Notes: generated by a model from the sequence alone, not told the origin. Numbered from the stretch's first letter, positions 36,771 to 46,211 are shown. The stretch is DNA of 64,000 nucleotides from Gammaproteobacteria bacterium (GCA_021773565.1 JAJFJZ010000002.1:1-64000); one strand, 5' to 3'. Numbers and translations are program-made.

Positions 36771-37456
36771 CAAGTTCTTCCCGTAACCCTGATTTCTATG
36801 CGTCGGTTTTTCTCACGACCAGAAACAGTGGAGTTGTTCGCTATGGGTCGAGTCTCACCGTAACCCACTGCGGTAACCTGGTCGTCAGGTACACCACGGG
36901 CGAGCATTTGTTTTCGCACGTTTCTGGCACGCACTGTACTCAGGAGCAAATTGCGCGCAGCGTCTCCTTGTGAATCGGTATGTCCGGTAATTCGTATTTT
37001 GGCATTACAGTTGCGGGCAATGTCAGAAAGTCGATCAATCATCGGAATGCTTGCTGGCAAAATTCCGGAACCCGCACTATCAAACTCGATCGACCCCACT
37101 GACAGGTAACGGTCGAATTCCTGTTGGCAGGTATTGGATTCGCCCAACAATAAAATTTTGTTTTGGACTTCGCTTACACCCCAAATGTTTTCGGCATACT
37201 CAACGACATCGCGACGATCACCAAAATAAGGTGCACTACCCGACAGGATCAAATTCTGTCCGTCGGCCTCTACACTTAACCAGTCAAAACCGGATTGGCT
37301 GGCATAGTTCTCTACCTGCCCGGCAAGGTCTCTTTCTATCTGTCCAGCCTCAATAAACAAACAAGCCGCCAGAAGTACACCCAATATCGCACAACCCACT
37401 CCAACCATAGCCCTGGGTGAGCTTTGTATACCCTTATCCGGTGCTTCGCCTGTCAT
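36770..37456 (-). CDS. Inner-membrane protein with BON-like region and OmpA C-terminal domain
   Basis: 228 aa. One transmembrane helix (about residues 18-35), then a BON-like stretch (about 50-103, GFDWLSVEADGQNLILSG), then the OmpA peptidoglycan-binding domain (about 120-226) with ITGHTDSQGDAARNLLLS, RARNVRKQMLARG and GREKNRRIEIRV. The OmpA domain should bind the cell wall. It is translated with the coiled-coil protein (shared stop/start base), so both likely form one envelope complex joining membrane and peptidoglycan. Role unknown. Confidence 0.85.
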   Translation of the reverse strand: MTGEAPDKGIQSSPRAMVGVGCAILGVLLAACLFIEAGQIERDLAGQVENYASQSGFDWLSVEADGQNLILSGSAPYFGDRRDVVEYAENIWGVSEVQNKILLLGESNTCQQEFDRYLSVGSIEFDSAGSGILPASIPMIDRLSDIARNCNAKIRITGHTDSQGDAARNLLLSTVRARNVRKQMLARGVPDDQVTAVGYGETRPIANNSTVSGREKNRRIEIRVTGRT

Positions 37457-37665
37457 CTTCCCGTTCCAGAGAGCTTATATCGCCAATATTTTGCGACGAA
37501 TATTCAATGGGAACAGGTGCTTAAGTCCCATTTGGCAGAGTTTTGGAGAGGCCGTCCTTTTACACCGTGACACAAGTCACAATTACCGGGAATTGCTTGC
37601 CGGTTGCAAGCAGCGATACAGTCTGAGATATTTCTGCCCATCACTTTTTTCTATGGGCTTTAATC

Positions 37666-38532
37666 ATGAAAACAGCAGTTGTTACCGGAACCAATTCGGG
37701 CATTGGTCTTGCCACTTCACTACACCTGGCGAGACACGGGTACCGCGTATTTGCAGGAATGCGAAATCTGGCAAAATCCAATACCTTGCAGCAAGCAGCA
37801 CAGGCTGAGTCTTTACCAATTGAAGTCGTAGAAATGGATGTAACCAGCACCAGCTCCGTTGCCGCCGCGTTCGCGCATATTACCACTTCGGGGCCCGTCG
37901 ACGTATTGGTTAACAATGCAGGAATTGGCGGGGCAACCCCACTGGAGGAAACTCCAGAGGCAGAACACCGGCAAATTTTTGATACCAACTATTTTGGCAC
38001 GGTTAATTGCATCCAGGCCGTTCTCCCACATATGCGGGAGCGTAAATCAGGTACCATAGTCAACATTAGTTCAATTGTTGGACTACTGGCCACACCCAAC
38101 CAGATACCTTATAGCGCGTCAAAATGGGCGGTAGAATGTCTGGGAGAGGGTCTGGCACACGAAGTCTACAGATTCGGGATACGCGTCGTGAATGTTGAAC
38201 CAGGCGTATTTATGACTTCAATATTTGAAAATTCGCAAGAAGCCACGCGCTACGACAAACAATCTGCCTACCAACCCATAATGCGTCGCAATGGAAAATT
38301 ATACGCTGCAGGTTTTCAAAACAATGCGCAACCCGAAACCGTTGCAGAAACCATTCTCAAGGCAATAGAGTCAGAAGAATACAAGCTGCGCTGGCCGGTA
38401 GGGAAGGATGCATTCGGAATTCACGCAGGACGCCCAAAAATAGCCGATGAAGCGTGGGTAAGTATGGGTGACGACCTCAGCGACGAAGAATATGGCGACC
38501 GATTTGAGGCCTACTTCGGATTCAGGGTTTAA
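37666..38532 (+). CDS. Short-chain dehydrogenase/reductase (SDR)
   Basis: 288 aa. Classical SDR motifs: nucleotide site TGTNSGIGLATS at the N-terminus, NNAGIGG, the catalytic Ser in INISSIVGL and YSASKWAVE (Tyr and Lys). Longer than the usual 250 aa, with a C-terminal extension after residue 250. Substrate unknown. It ends eight bases from the convergent phosphatase gene. Confidence 0.92.
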   Translation: MKTAVVTGTNSGIGLATSLHLARHGYRVFAGMRNLAKSNTLQQAAQAESLPIEVVEMDVTSTSSVAAAFAHITTSGPVDVLVNNAGIGGATPLEETPEAEHRQIFDTNYFGTVNCIQAVLPHMRERKSGTIVNISSIVGLLATPNQIPYSASKWAVECLGEGLAHEVYRFGIRVVNVEPGVFMTSIFENSQEATRYDKQSAYQPIMRRNGKLYAAGFQNNAQPETVAETILKAIESEEYKLRWPVGKDAFGIHAGRPKIADEAWVSMGDDLSDEEYGDRFEAYFGFRV

Positions 38533-38540
38533 CCCGCGTT

Positions 38541-39056
38541 CTACTTTATGGCGTGGTGTTTTTTTGCGTATTCTCGAATAGCAGCAACGCTGGAACTGCG
38601 TGTGGCAACCGACTTCACCTGTTCCAGTGCTTCATCAAGAGCAAGGCCCTGATCCAGCAAATGTGCTGCCCAAAGAATTCCGACACGGTTTCCGGAAGCA
38701 CAGTGAATCAGCACCTGTTTATTCTCGTATTGAGACACTAGTCTGGAGAACCGCGCAACGGTGTCAGGCGCAGGCACACCCCCGCCTATAGGGAAGTTTT
38801 CATAATGCATGCCCGCTTGTTCTATGAGGGGCCCTTCTTCATATTTGCTTTCTTTTGGAAAGCGCAAGTTGAAAACCGCATCCACGCCTGAGGCTGCTAT
38901 TTCAGTTGTCCTATCCGGATCGAGTACACCTGCTGTGTAAACGCCCGGAGAAATATGTTGTACGTTAACTCCCCACTGCGAGTAATCCTGCTTTTCAGCA
39001 CTATGGGCAGAAAGGGACAACAAAACCACACATATCCAAATTCCGTTTTTATTCAA
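38541..39056 (-). CDS. Exported DUF442-type tyrosine-phosphatase-like protein
   Basis: 171 aa; the start is TTG at 39056 with GAGG five bases upstream. Residues 1-20 are a signal peptide ending SAHSA. The active-site loop is VLIHCASGNRVGILW, the CxxxxxR phosphatase loop with Cys and Arg both present. The family includes the beta-lactamase-hydrolase-like (Blh) phosphatases. It lies 52 bases downstream of a TonB receptor on the same strand, so it probably shares its transcript. The physiological substrate is unknown. Confidence 0.82.
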   Translation of the reverse strand: MNKNGIWICVVLLSLSAHSAEKQDYSQWGVNVQHISPGVYTAGVLDPDRTTEIAASGVDAVFNLRFPKESKYEEGPLIEQAGMHYENFPIGGGVPAPDTVARFSRLVSQYENKQVLIHCASGNRVGILWAAHLLDQGLALDEALEQVKSVATRSSSVAAIREYAKKHHAIK

Positions 39057-39108
39057 AATAACCTCAAGCTTCTGATGATGATAAATTATTTATATCGTGC
39101 CTCGCGTT

Positions 39109-41640
39109 CTAGAAGGAAGTTGAAACACTGGCATACACACGACGACCATTATACCCATGGGCAGAATAATTTGAGAAAGGATAGATCTGGTCAAAAACAG
39201 AACTCTGTGCTCCAACCGGCAGCACATCAGGATAAACATCCAGAACGTTGTTGGAACCAACCACAAGGCTTATCGTCTCGGTAGCCTGGTAACGTACGGA
39301 TAAATCCAGCAACCACATAGCGCCCAACTTTCTATCCTGTACAGCGTCATCTGCTGCAACGACTGTTTTTCCCAGCGCTGTTAATTTTACTGTCGCCCGC
39401 ATTCGTTCTTTTTGCCACTGGGCACTCAGCATAAGGCGGCTATCTGGTACGCCTTTTTCCAGTTGTTTTTGTTCACGGCGACCAAAACGATTCGCACCGG
39501 ATGAGGACAAAATAGTGGATTCGTGCACCTTCTCTACTTTGTTACTATTAAAATTTAGCACAGCAGAGAGCAAGAGCGCGCCATGGGTGGCCATGTCCAA
39601 TGTATATCTGGAAGAGAGGTCCAGGCCGCGCGTGCGCGTATCCACGCCATTGTGAAAATAGCGCACACCGGTAACAGACGTGATACCAGCAGCGGTCAAT
39701 AGACTTGATACCCCTGCCCCCGCAAGTTCATCTGAAAGTACAATACGATCATCAATACTGATTTGGTAAATATTTAACGAGAGTTCCAGGCCTTCTGCGA
39801 GGGACTCCTCCGGCACCACGAAATCCAAACCGAAATTGAAATCCAGGCTTTGTTCAAAATCAAGTTTGGTGCTTCCCAACGTTGTGGCGATTGCGCTTTG
39901 TACAGGGTAAATTCCTGACTCCAACAATAAACCCGTGTCCAGAATGCTTTGGCTTGCGCGATAATATTGTTGTGCGATATCGGGTGCTCTAAATCCATTA
40001 CCGACAGAAGCATGAAGCGATAACTGTCGGTTAAACGCATAGCCAAGCGCCAGTTTCAAACTTCCCTGGCCCCCCGTATCAGAGTAATCGTCATATCTGG
40101 CAGAGAACATCAGCCGCAAAGATGCACTGGGCTCCGCGCCAAGGTTGACATACAAGGCGATGTTGTCTCTGCCCTCATCAAATTCGTCCACTGGCCGGAT
40201 GCCCGGAAAACCCTGGGAACCGATCGCTCCGGGCTGCCCAAGCTGGTTTAAAAATCCGCCATCCAAAAAAGAAGCCGGTTCACCTCGTTCAATTTCATAG
40301 GACTGCTTGCTCAATTCGAAACCTGCCAACACATTTATCGGGAACGCAAGCAAGCCGCCATCAAATGAACGCTGTAGTTCAATATTAAATATCTGTTGGT
40401 GATTCTCATTGTTGCCAACACCAAATTCAAGGGGACTGTTCGAGCCCAGAGAAACATTCAGGCTATCATGGAGCTTGAGGTCTATTTCATTATTTGCGTC
40501 GGTGTAACTAAGGTCCCATTGCCAACCCAGCTTTTCTCCACGAAATCCCAGCGTTACCGATACATCATCTACATTCGATTCTATTCGGGGTAAAAATCCA
40601 TCCGGATACAAGTCGGTAACATTCCGTTCGTCTAGCGCACGCCGATAATCCAGCCCATTGAGCGCCTTGCGTTTACCATGACTGCCAAAAAAATAGACCT
40701 CAACGTCACTCGTTACCGGGTAAGCTGCGTTAACGAAAAAATTAATGTCTTCAATCTCTGCGCTACCATGCTGATGGCTAAAACGATCAAATGTGAGTTC
40801 CCTGATATCAAATGACCCATCACCCAAAAGTGCGTACTGCTGACGGGTATCAAAACCGGTTCTATCCGTATCTTCACTGTCACGAAACTCTGCACTAAAA
40901 TGCACAAATCCCTCTCGGCCCAGGCGAAAGCCCCAGTCGCCCGCAACAGATAATACATTTCCATCCCCATCGTCGGGATTGCGATCACCGGCAGCGTCAA
41001 ACAACAAGGCACCATTCGTGCTACCCACTTCCAGTAAATCGGGAACATCGGTCACTTCTGTCAGGTGCGTGCCAAGATGAACGGCAAATGATCCTCCGGT
41101 GTCTTCTTTAAGCTGAAAGTTCACTACCCCAGCAACCGCATCACTACCAAATGAAGCTGAAGCGCCTTCAGGACTTACTTCAATGCGCTCTACCGCTACC
41201 GCTGGAATCATGTTGAAATCAACGCCAAGTGCACCTCTGCCAACAATATTATTTATGTGTAAAAGTGCCGCTTTATGGCGCCGTTTTCCGTTTACAAGCA
41301 CCAGCGTATGGTCTGGTGACAGGCCACGCATAATCACAGGACGAAACTGGGCGGAGAGTCCGGCATTGGAAACAGGGGGATACGAAAAATAGGGCAAAAT
41401 GCTTTCCAGAATTTCGCTGGTATCCATATTACCCGCCTCGCTGCCTGCCGAACCTGGATCAATAATCGTGTCCGCTACCAGAACCTTGTTCGAAAATGCG
41501 CTCAAACGGGATGCAAAAGTGGAATCTTCATCGCCATTATCTGGTACTTCTGATGCCTCAATCTGAGGATAAATGGAACAGGCAAGACATAATAATGTAC
41601 CAAAATGAAACGCCTTCCTTTGCATTCGGGAGTGAATCAA
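39109..41640 (-). CDS. TonB-dependent outer-membrane receptor
   Basis: 843 aa. The signal peptide (residues 1-29) is followed by a plug domain with VIMRGLSPDHTLVLVNGKRRH, PAVAVERIEVSPEGASASFG and SDAVAGVVNFQLK. A long beta-barrel follows, with its aromatic C-terminus ASVSTSF. Compared with siderophore receptors, the plug lacks a recognisable TonB box near the N-terminus. Substrate is unknown; carbohydrate, peptide or vitamin uptake all remain possible. It is followed by the DUF442 phosphatase gene. Confidence 0.94.
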   Translation of the reverse strand: MIHSRMQRKAFHFGTLLCLACSIYPQIEASEVPDNGDEDSTFASRLSAFSNKVLVADTIIDPGSAGSEAGNMDTSEILESILPYFSYPPVSNAGLSAQFRPVIMRGLSPDHTLVLVNGKRRHKAALLHINNIVGRGALGVDFNMIPAVAVERIEVSPEGASASFGSDAVAGVVNFQLKEDTGGSFAVHLGTHLTEVTDVPDLLEVGSTNGALLFDAAGDRNPDDGDGNVLSVAGDWGFRLGREGFVHFSAEFRDSEDTDRTGFDTRQQYALLGDGSFDIRELTFDRFSHQHGSAEIEDINFFVNAAYPVTSDVEVYFFGSHGKRKALNGLDYRRALDERNVTDLYPDGFLPRIESNVDDVSVTLGFRGEKLGWQWDLSYTDANNEIDLKLHDSLNVSLGSNSPLEFGVGNNENHQQIFNIELQRSFDGGLLAFPINVLAGFELSKQSYEIERGEPASFLDGGFLNQLGQPGAIGSQGFPGIRPVDEFDEGRDNIALYVNLGAEPSASLRLMFSARYDDYSDTGGQGSLKLALGYAFNRQLSLHASVGNGFRAPDIAQQYYRASQSILDTGLLLESGIYPVQSAIATTLGSTKLDFEQSLDFNFGLDFVVPEESLAEGLELSLNIYQISIDDRIVLSDELAGAGVSSLLTAAGITSVTGVRYFHNGVDTRTRGLDLSSRYTLDMATHGALLLSAVLNFNSNKVEKVHESTILSSSGANRFGRREQKQLEKGVPDSRLMLSAQWQKERMRATVKLTALGKTVVAADDAVQDRKLGAMWLLDLSVRYQATETISLVVGSNNVLDVYPDVLPVGAQSSVFDQIYPFSNYSAHGYNGRRVYASVSTSF

Positions 41641-41815
41641 AGCTGTGATCTCCTAAAGATGTTGAATATGTGAACCAGACACAAAATATTTATTTGTCTG
41701 CAGTGTATCAATTATTAGCCCGCCGGCACGCGCTAGGCTCCCATTTCTCTTCAGTTTTTTTCCATTTGTGTCGGTCAACATGCGCTCTGAAACAGAATTG
41801 ATACAATTCGGCATC

Positions 41816-41843
41816 TTCACAATGGAGAAAAAATGGATATAAT
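41816..41843 (+). promoter_or_regulatory. Promoter of the sphingolipid-type operon
   Basis: TTCACA (41816-41821) and a perfect TATAAT (41838-41843) are 16 bases apart, about 60 bases before the acyl-AMP ligase ATG. It is the best sigma-70 match I found in the 265-bp gap between this gene and the divergent TonB receptor; I see no further gene in that gap. Confidence 0.7.
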
Positions 41844-41905
41844 GGCGCAGATTATGAAGCCGCAAGCTAAATAATAATAAATTTCAACAAGTTACGACAA
41901 ATTTG

Positions 41906-43666
41906 ATGCATCCGACTAAACACAATCGAACATTGCCGCTCGAGAATACCGAATTTACCAATCTTTCGGAGGCGCTTGAGTACGCCGCCAAAGGTGATAG
42001 TGGCTACAATTTCTATGATGGTCGTGGCCGTCTGGAATTTGTGCTGCCTTATTCGGAACTGCTGGTAGAAGCAAAAATTCTGGCGCGAAAACTCGTAGCA
42101 CTGGGCTGTGCCCGTGGTTCAGTGGTAGGCATTGTTGCTGAAACACACCCGCTTTTTCACCGCTTTTTCTTTGCCTGTCAATATGCCGGGCTTATCCCGG
42201 TAGCTTTACCCGCCGGTGTTCAACTGGGTGCGCACAATATCTATATCGAACAAATTGCGCGGATGCTGGAAGGTTGTAACGCTAAAATAGCGGTTGCACC
42301 CGACACACACACTACATTTCTTTCAGAAGCCTCTGCAAAGCTCGACCTGGTGATGTCTGGTTCCAGCAGTGATTTCGATGCCCTGCCCTATGATGAAAAC
42401 ATTGAGTTGCATCCCTTCACAGCTGATGAACCTGCGTATCTGCAATTCACCTCAGGTAGCACCCAGTTTCCTCGCGGAGTGGAGATTACCCAGACAACCG
42501 TAATGTCAAATCTCACTGAGATAGCAATTCATGGTCTGAAACTTGGACGAAGCGACCGCTTTGTATCGTGGTTACCGTTCTACCATGATATGGGCCTGGT
42601 TGGATTTGTACTGGTGCCACTTAATAGTCAGCTTTCAGCAGATTATATGAGTCCCCGTACATTCGCGATGCGCCCACGGCTCTGGCTAAAAGTTATTTCT
42701 GACAACCGGGGTACTGTCTCCTCCAGCCCAACATTCGGCTACGCACTGTGTGCCAAAAGGCTTAGGCCTTCTGACACTGAACGCTACGACCTGAGTTCAT
42801 GGCGGGCGGCCTGTGTTGGCGCTGAGCGCGTTAACCATGAAACCATGGAAAAGTTTGCCGACGCCCTGAGTGCAACAGGATTTAACCGTAATGCTTTTGT
42901 TGCCTGTTATGGTATGGCGGAATGTGTACTGGCTATCAGCTTTGCACCGTTAAATGCCGGGCTGAGTGTGGACTACGTTGATAAACACGCGCTTGGCACT
43001 TCTGGAAAAGCCATTCCAGCAACAGCTGATGCGGCCCCTTATGTTGACTGTGGGTCCATTCTGCCAAGTTTTGAATACGCCATACGTGATGATGCAGGAA
43101 ATGACCTGGGTGAACGTCAGTGTGGAAGAATTTGTCTCAAGGGCCCGTCGGTAATGTCGGGTTACTACCAGAACCAGGCTGCTACCGATGAAGTACTATC
43201 GGCGGATGGCTGGCTTGACACGGGTGACATTGGTTATCTGATTGGATCGCACATTGTTATCACTGCGCGCCGCAAGGATGTCATCATCATCAATGGTCGT
43301 AACATCTGGCCGCAAGATCTGGAAATGCTTGCTGAGAATACCAGTGGTGTCCGCCTGGGTGGCGTTTCAGCATTTGGTGTAACTGATGATGCGCAGCTGG
43401 AACATGCCGTTCTGGTGGTTGAAACCCGTGATAAGGACCAGGCCTCAAGGTTTGATCTGATTGAGCGTCTTGCGCATGCACTGCAGTTGAATTTTGGGCT
43501 CAAGGTTCACATTGAACTGACCTTGCCCGGTACGCTTCGCCGTACATCTTCCGGGAAACTTTCACGTTCACAGACACGAGATGGTTTCCTAAAGCGCTCT
43601 TCCGTTGCCAAGTTGGTCATTCAACAGGCCTCTGAAGGCCAATTCGCCGAAAGGGCGCATGCCTGA
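41906..43666 (+). CDS. Fatty acyl-AMP ligase (acyl-ACP loading) of the sphingolipid-type operon
   Basis: 586 aa. ANL-superfamily motifs: LQFTSGSTQFPRGVEIT (ATP loop), FVSWLPFYHDMGLVGF (fatty acyl-AMP-ligase variant of the substrate region), CYGMAECVLAISF, DGWLDTGDIGYL (hinge Asp region) and RRTSSGKLSRSQ (C-terminal Lys). The FAAL-like features and the adjacent ACP gene suggest it adenylates a fatty acid and loads it on the carrier protein. In Caulobacter-type ceramide loci a similar gene stands next to spt and acpR. ATG 41906 is preceded by a TTG in frame. The 3' end overlaps the next gene by 8 bases. Confidence 0.87.
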   Translation: MHPTKHNRTLPLENTEFTNLSEALEYAAKGDSGYNFYDGRGRLEFVLPYSELLVEAKILARKLVALGCARGSVVGIVAETHPLFHRFFFACQYAGLIPVALPAGVQLGAHNIYIEQIARMLEGCNAKIAVAPDTHTTFLSEASAKLDLVMSGSSSDFDALPYDENIELHPFTADEPAYLQFTSGSTQFPRGVEITQTTVMSNLTEIAIHGLKLGRSDRFVSWLPFYHDMGLVGFVLVPLNSQLSADYMSPRTFAMRPRLWLKVISDNRGTVSSSPTFGYALCAKRLRPSDTERYDLSSWRAACVGAERVNHETMEKFADALSATGFNRNAFVACYGMAECVLAISFAPLNAGLSVDYVDKHALGTSGKAIPATADAAPYVDCGSILPSFEYAIRDDAGNDLGERQCGRICLKGPSVMSGYYQNQAATDEVLSADGWLDTGDIGYLIGSHIVITARRKDVIIINGRNIWPQDLEMLAENTSGVRLGGVSAFGVTDDAQLEHAVLVVETRDKDQASRFDLIERLAHALQLNFGLKVHIELTLPGTLRRTSSGKLSRSQTRDGFLKRSSVAKLVIQQASEGQFAERAHA

Positions 43667-44642
43667 AGCTAAACCGCTCCTGGTTTTGACAGGCGCTACC
43701 GGTTTTGTTGGAAGAACGCTTCAGGGACTAGCGCTACAGGCGGGATTTACTCCAAGGGCGCTGGTTCGCAAGGAACTGGACAACAATCCCCACTTACTCA
43801 CGCAAACCGAACAGGTTTGCGTAAACCTTGTACCTGAAAACCCACGGCAGGAGCAGCAACTGTCCAATGCTCTAGTTGGAGCCGATGCGGTGATATATTG
43901 TGCCGGAAGTGTGCGCGGTGCCCGACTGGAAGACTTTCTTGAGGCCAACCAAATAGGCCTGGCGTCAATCGTGCAGCGTCTGGAAGCGCTACCCGAACCA
44001 CCGCCCCTGTTACTCATATCCTCAATTGCCGCCAGTCGTCCAGGTATATCTGACTACGCGCAAAGTAAACACCTGGGAGAGCGTGTGCTTTCAGGCTCTT
44101 CCAGGATTCCCTGGACAATTATCCGACCCACCGCCATCTATGGCCCCGGAGACACTGAAATGCAGCCGCTGTTTGACCTGGGCAAACGCGGTATACTTCC
44201 GGTTCTGGGTCCTGCCGGACAACGTATATCATTATTGCATGTAGACGATGCAGGCCGGGCCGCAGTGGCCTGGTTAAAATCCTGGAAAAATTGTCACCAC
44301 GCTTCATACACCCTGGACGATGGCAAAGACGGTGGATACACCTGGCAGATGGTAAGCGAGATAATACTGGAGGCTCTCCGGGCAACCAATAACGAGGCTT
44401 CTGAGAACATAAAAAAAGTCAGGCTTGTCAGAATTCCACGATGGGCGCTTTCTGTATTCGCCTATACTAATCGTACTTTTGCAAGGCTACTAAGGTATGC
44501 ACCCATGCTGACACCCGGAAAGGTTAATGAACTGACACAGGCCCAATGGTTAGGCGACAACACTGATTTTACCCGGGCTACCGGCTGGGAACCGGGAATC
44601 AGATTGGAAGCCGGTTTAAAGACCATGTACTCTTTTTTTTAA
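43659..44642 (+). CDS. NAD-dependent epimerase/reductase, likely 3-ketosphinganine reductase (CerR-like)
   Basis: 327 aa from the ATG at 43659, which overlaps the ligase stop by 8 bases. Extended SDR: VLTGATGFVGRTLQG at the N-terminus, LISSIAASRPGISDY with the catalytic Ser, YAQSKHLGER (Tyr-Lys), and a substrate domain after residue 170. In bacterial sphingolipid loci a protein of this type reduces the 3-keto base made by serine palmitoyltransferase. Its position between the acyl-AMP ligase and ACP agrees. Assigned by order and fold; specificity is inferred. Confidence 0.8.
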   Translation: MPEAKPLLVLTGATGFVGRTLQGLALQAGFTPRALVRKELDNNPHLLTQTEQVCVNLVPENPRQEQQLSNALVGADAVIYCAGSVRGARLEDFLEANQIGLASIVQRLEALPEPPPLLLISSIAASRPGISDYAQSKHLGERVLSGSSRIPWTIIRPTAIYGPGDTEMQPLFDLGKRGILPVLGPAGQRISLLHVDDAGRAAVAWLKSWKNCHHASYTLDDGKDGGYTWQMVSEIILEALRATNNEASENIKKVRLVRIPRWALSVFAYTNRTFARLLRYAPMLTPGKVNELTQAQWLGDNTDFTRATGWEPGIRLEAGLKTMYSFF

Positions 44643-44673
44643 GATCCCTAACTGAGAAACGAAAGGAAATCCC

Positions 44674-44934
44674 GTGACCGCTATTGACGATATTGCCTGC
44701 AGGCTATCCAGCCTGTTAGTTACCTACATCAAGGAAAATGTAGCAGACAAAATAGCTACAGAAATTGGCCCGGACACAGACCTTACCAGCGATCTTGAGC
44801 TGGAATCCATCCAGATTATGGAATACGTCGTTGAGATTGAAGATGATTACGATATCTCCATTGATCTGGAAAGTTTATCCAATGCAAAAACTATCCTGGA
44901 CCTGGCAGGCATTGTTGCACGCCAACTGAATTAA
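44674..44934 (+). CDS. Acyl carrier protein of the sphingolipid-type operon
   Basis: 86 aa; the start is GTG with AAAGGA upstream. Acidic helices and the phosphopantetheine Ser in SDLELESIQIMEY (the usual DSL is here ESI). The sequence differs from housekeeping AcpP. It lies between the reductase and SPT-like genes and probably carries the acyl group that SPT condenses with serine, as AcpR does in Caulobacter. An ACP holo-synthase for it is not in the window. Confidence 0.9.
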   Translation: MTAIDDIACRLSSLLVTYIKENVADKIATEIGPDTDLTSDLELESIQIMEYVVEIEDDYDISIDLESLSNAKTILDLAGIVARQLN

Positions 44935-44959
44935 GCCATACATTCAAATCCAACCAATC

Positions 44960-46165
44960 ATGCCTAGAAGCCCTGCCATGAACGAATCAAAATCCCTGTT
45001 CGACAAATTTGCCGCTTCCGCTGCGGTGCAAAAACAGCTCGAAGCTTCCGGACTGGACCCGACCCATGTAGTGATCGAAGAAATACTTTCCGCTACCGAG
45101 GGCAAAATACAGGGCAAAACAACGATTCTGGCTGGTACCAACAATTACCTTGGTCTCACTTTTAACGAGCAGTGCATTGAAGCAGGCCGGGAATCCTTAC
45201 GCACTCAAGGGACAGGAACCACCGGCTCGCGTATGGCAAATGGATCGTTTGACGGACATGTGGCTCTCGAGCGGGAGCTCGCCGAATTCTATGGCACAAA
45301 ACATTGCATGATCTTTTCTACAGGTTACACGGCAAATCTGGGAATTCTCTCTGCCCTGCTGGAACCGGGGGATGCTGTATTACTGGACGCGGATGCACAC
45401 GCCAGCCTCTATGACGGCTGCCGAATGAGCGGTGCAGACGTTTATCGATTTAAGCACAACGATGTGGAAGCACTGGAAAAACGCCTCAGACGCCTGGGTG
45501 CGCGGGCCCATCGTTGCCTGATAATTACGGAAGGCATGTACAGCATACTCGGTGACTGCGCCCCGCTGGCAGAAATGGTAGAACTCAAGGAAAAATATGG
45601 CGCCTATCTGTTTGTTGATGAAGCACATTCACTGGGTGTGTTCGGACAGACCGGCCGGGGGGTAGCTGAAGAACTCGGGCTTGACGAAAAAATTGATTTC
45701 ATTGTGGGCACCTTTAGTAAAAGTCTCGGTGCTACGGGCGGATACTGTGTCAGTAATCACGACGAGCTCAATCTTGTTCGTTATGCATCGCGGCCTTATA
45801 TTTTTACTGCATCTCCTAGCCCCTCTGTCATCGCGACTACGCGTGCGGCGCTTAAACAACTGAAAAGCCACCCCGAATTACGCGAACAACTTTGGGCCAA
45901 TGCCAACCAGCTGTACACAGGGCTTAAGGCGCTAAATTTACATCTTGGGCCCGACATAAGCCCTGTTGTCGCAGTACGCATGCAGGATAACGAATCTGCG
46001 CTTGCAGGCTGGAAAAATCTGATCGAACAAGGCGTTTACACGAATATGATCGTGCCTCCCGCCTCTCCCGATGGCAGCAGTTTTCTAAGATGTTCTGTGA
46101 GTGCCGCCCACACGAAAGAACAGATCGACAAAATTATTAAAGCCTTTAGCCAAATAAGTGGATGA
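44960..46165 (+). CDS. Serine palmitoyltransferase-like PLP enzyme (alpha-oxoamine synthase)
   Basis: 401 aa (start at 44960 or 44978). The order of motifs matches bacterial SPT: TNNYLGLTFNEQ, TTGSRMANGSFDGHVALE, DEAHSLGVFGQTG, the PLP Lys in VGTFSKSLGATGGYC, then RPYIFTASPSPSV and RCSVSAAHT, which are very close to Sphingomonas SPT. One difference: the Arg before PPATP in Sphingomonas (Arg378) is Val here (NMIVPPASPDG), while the Arg twelve residues later is kept. It should condense serine with an acyl thioester to a 3-keto base. Kbl, a sister enzyme, is already present at 6661-7860, so this is not Kbl. Confidence 0.85.
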   Translation: MPRSPAMNESKSLFDKFAASAAVQKQLEASGLDPTHVVIEEILSATEGKIQGKTTILAGTNNYLGLTFNEQCIEAGRESLRTQGTGTTGSRMANGSFDGHVALERELAEFYGTKHCMIFSTGYTANLGILSALLEPGDAVLLDADAHASLYDGCRMSGADVYRFKHNDVEALEKRLRRLGARAHRCLIITEGMYSILGDCAPLAEMVELKEKYGAYLFVDEAHSLGVFGQTGRGVAEELGLDEKIDFIVGTFSKSLGATGGYCVSNHDELNLVRYASRPYIFTASPSPSVIATTRAALKQLKSHPELREQLWANANQLYTGLKALNLHLGPDISPVVAVRMQDNESALAGWKNLIEQGVYTNMIVPPASPDGSSFLRCSVSAAHTKEQIDKIIKAFSQISG

Positions 46166-46211
46166 TTAGCTAAATAAGCAGATGATTAGCCGAATTAGCG
46201 GATGACTAGTT
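46152..46211. repeat. Three tandem copies of a 20-base unit over the convergent stop codons
   Basis: Units 46152-46171, 46172-46191 and 46192-46211 share the pattern aaTwAGyrGATGAyTAGyy; the first two differ at only a few positions. The first contains the SPT-like gene stop and the third the stop of the minus-strand flippase gene. Probably slipped-strand duplication of a gene end. Confidence 0.7.

Noticed and set aside
44960-46165. A second Kbl or BioF, or a CqsA-type autoinducer synthase
   Set aside because: The FTAS..PSV and RCS..AHT motifs and the ligase-reductase-ACP neighbours fit serine palmitoyltransferase better.
46152-46211. CRISPR-like array
   Set aside because: Three direct copies with no spacers, and no cas genes nearby; it is a tandem duplication.
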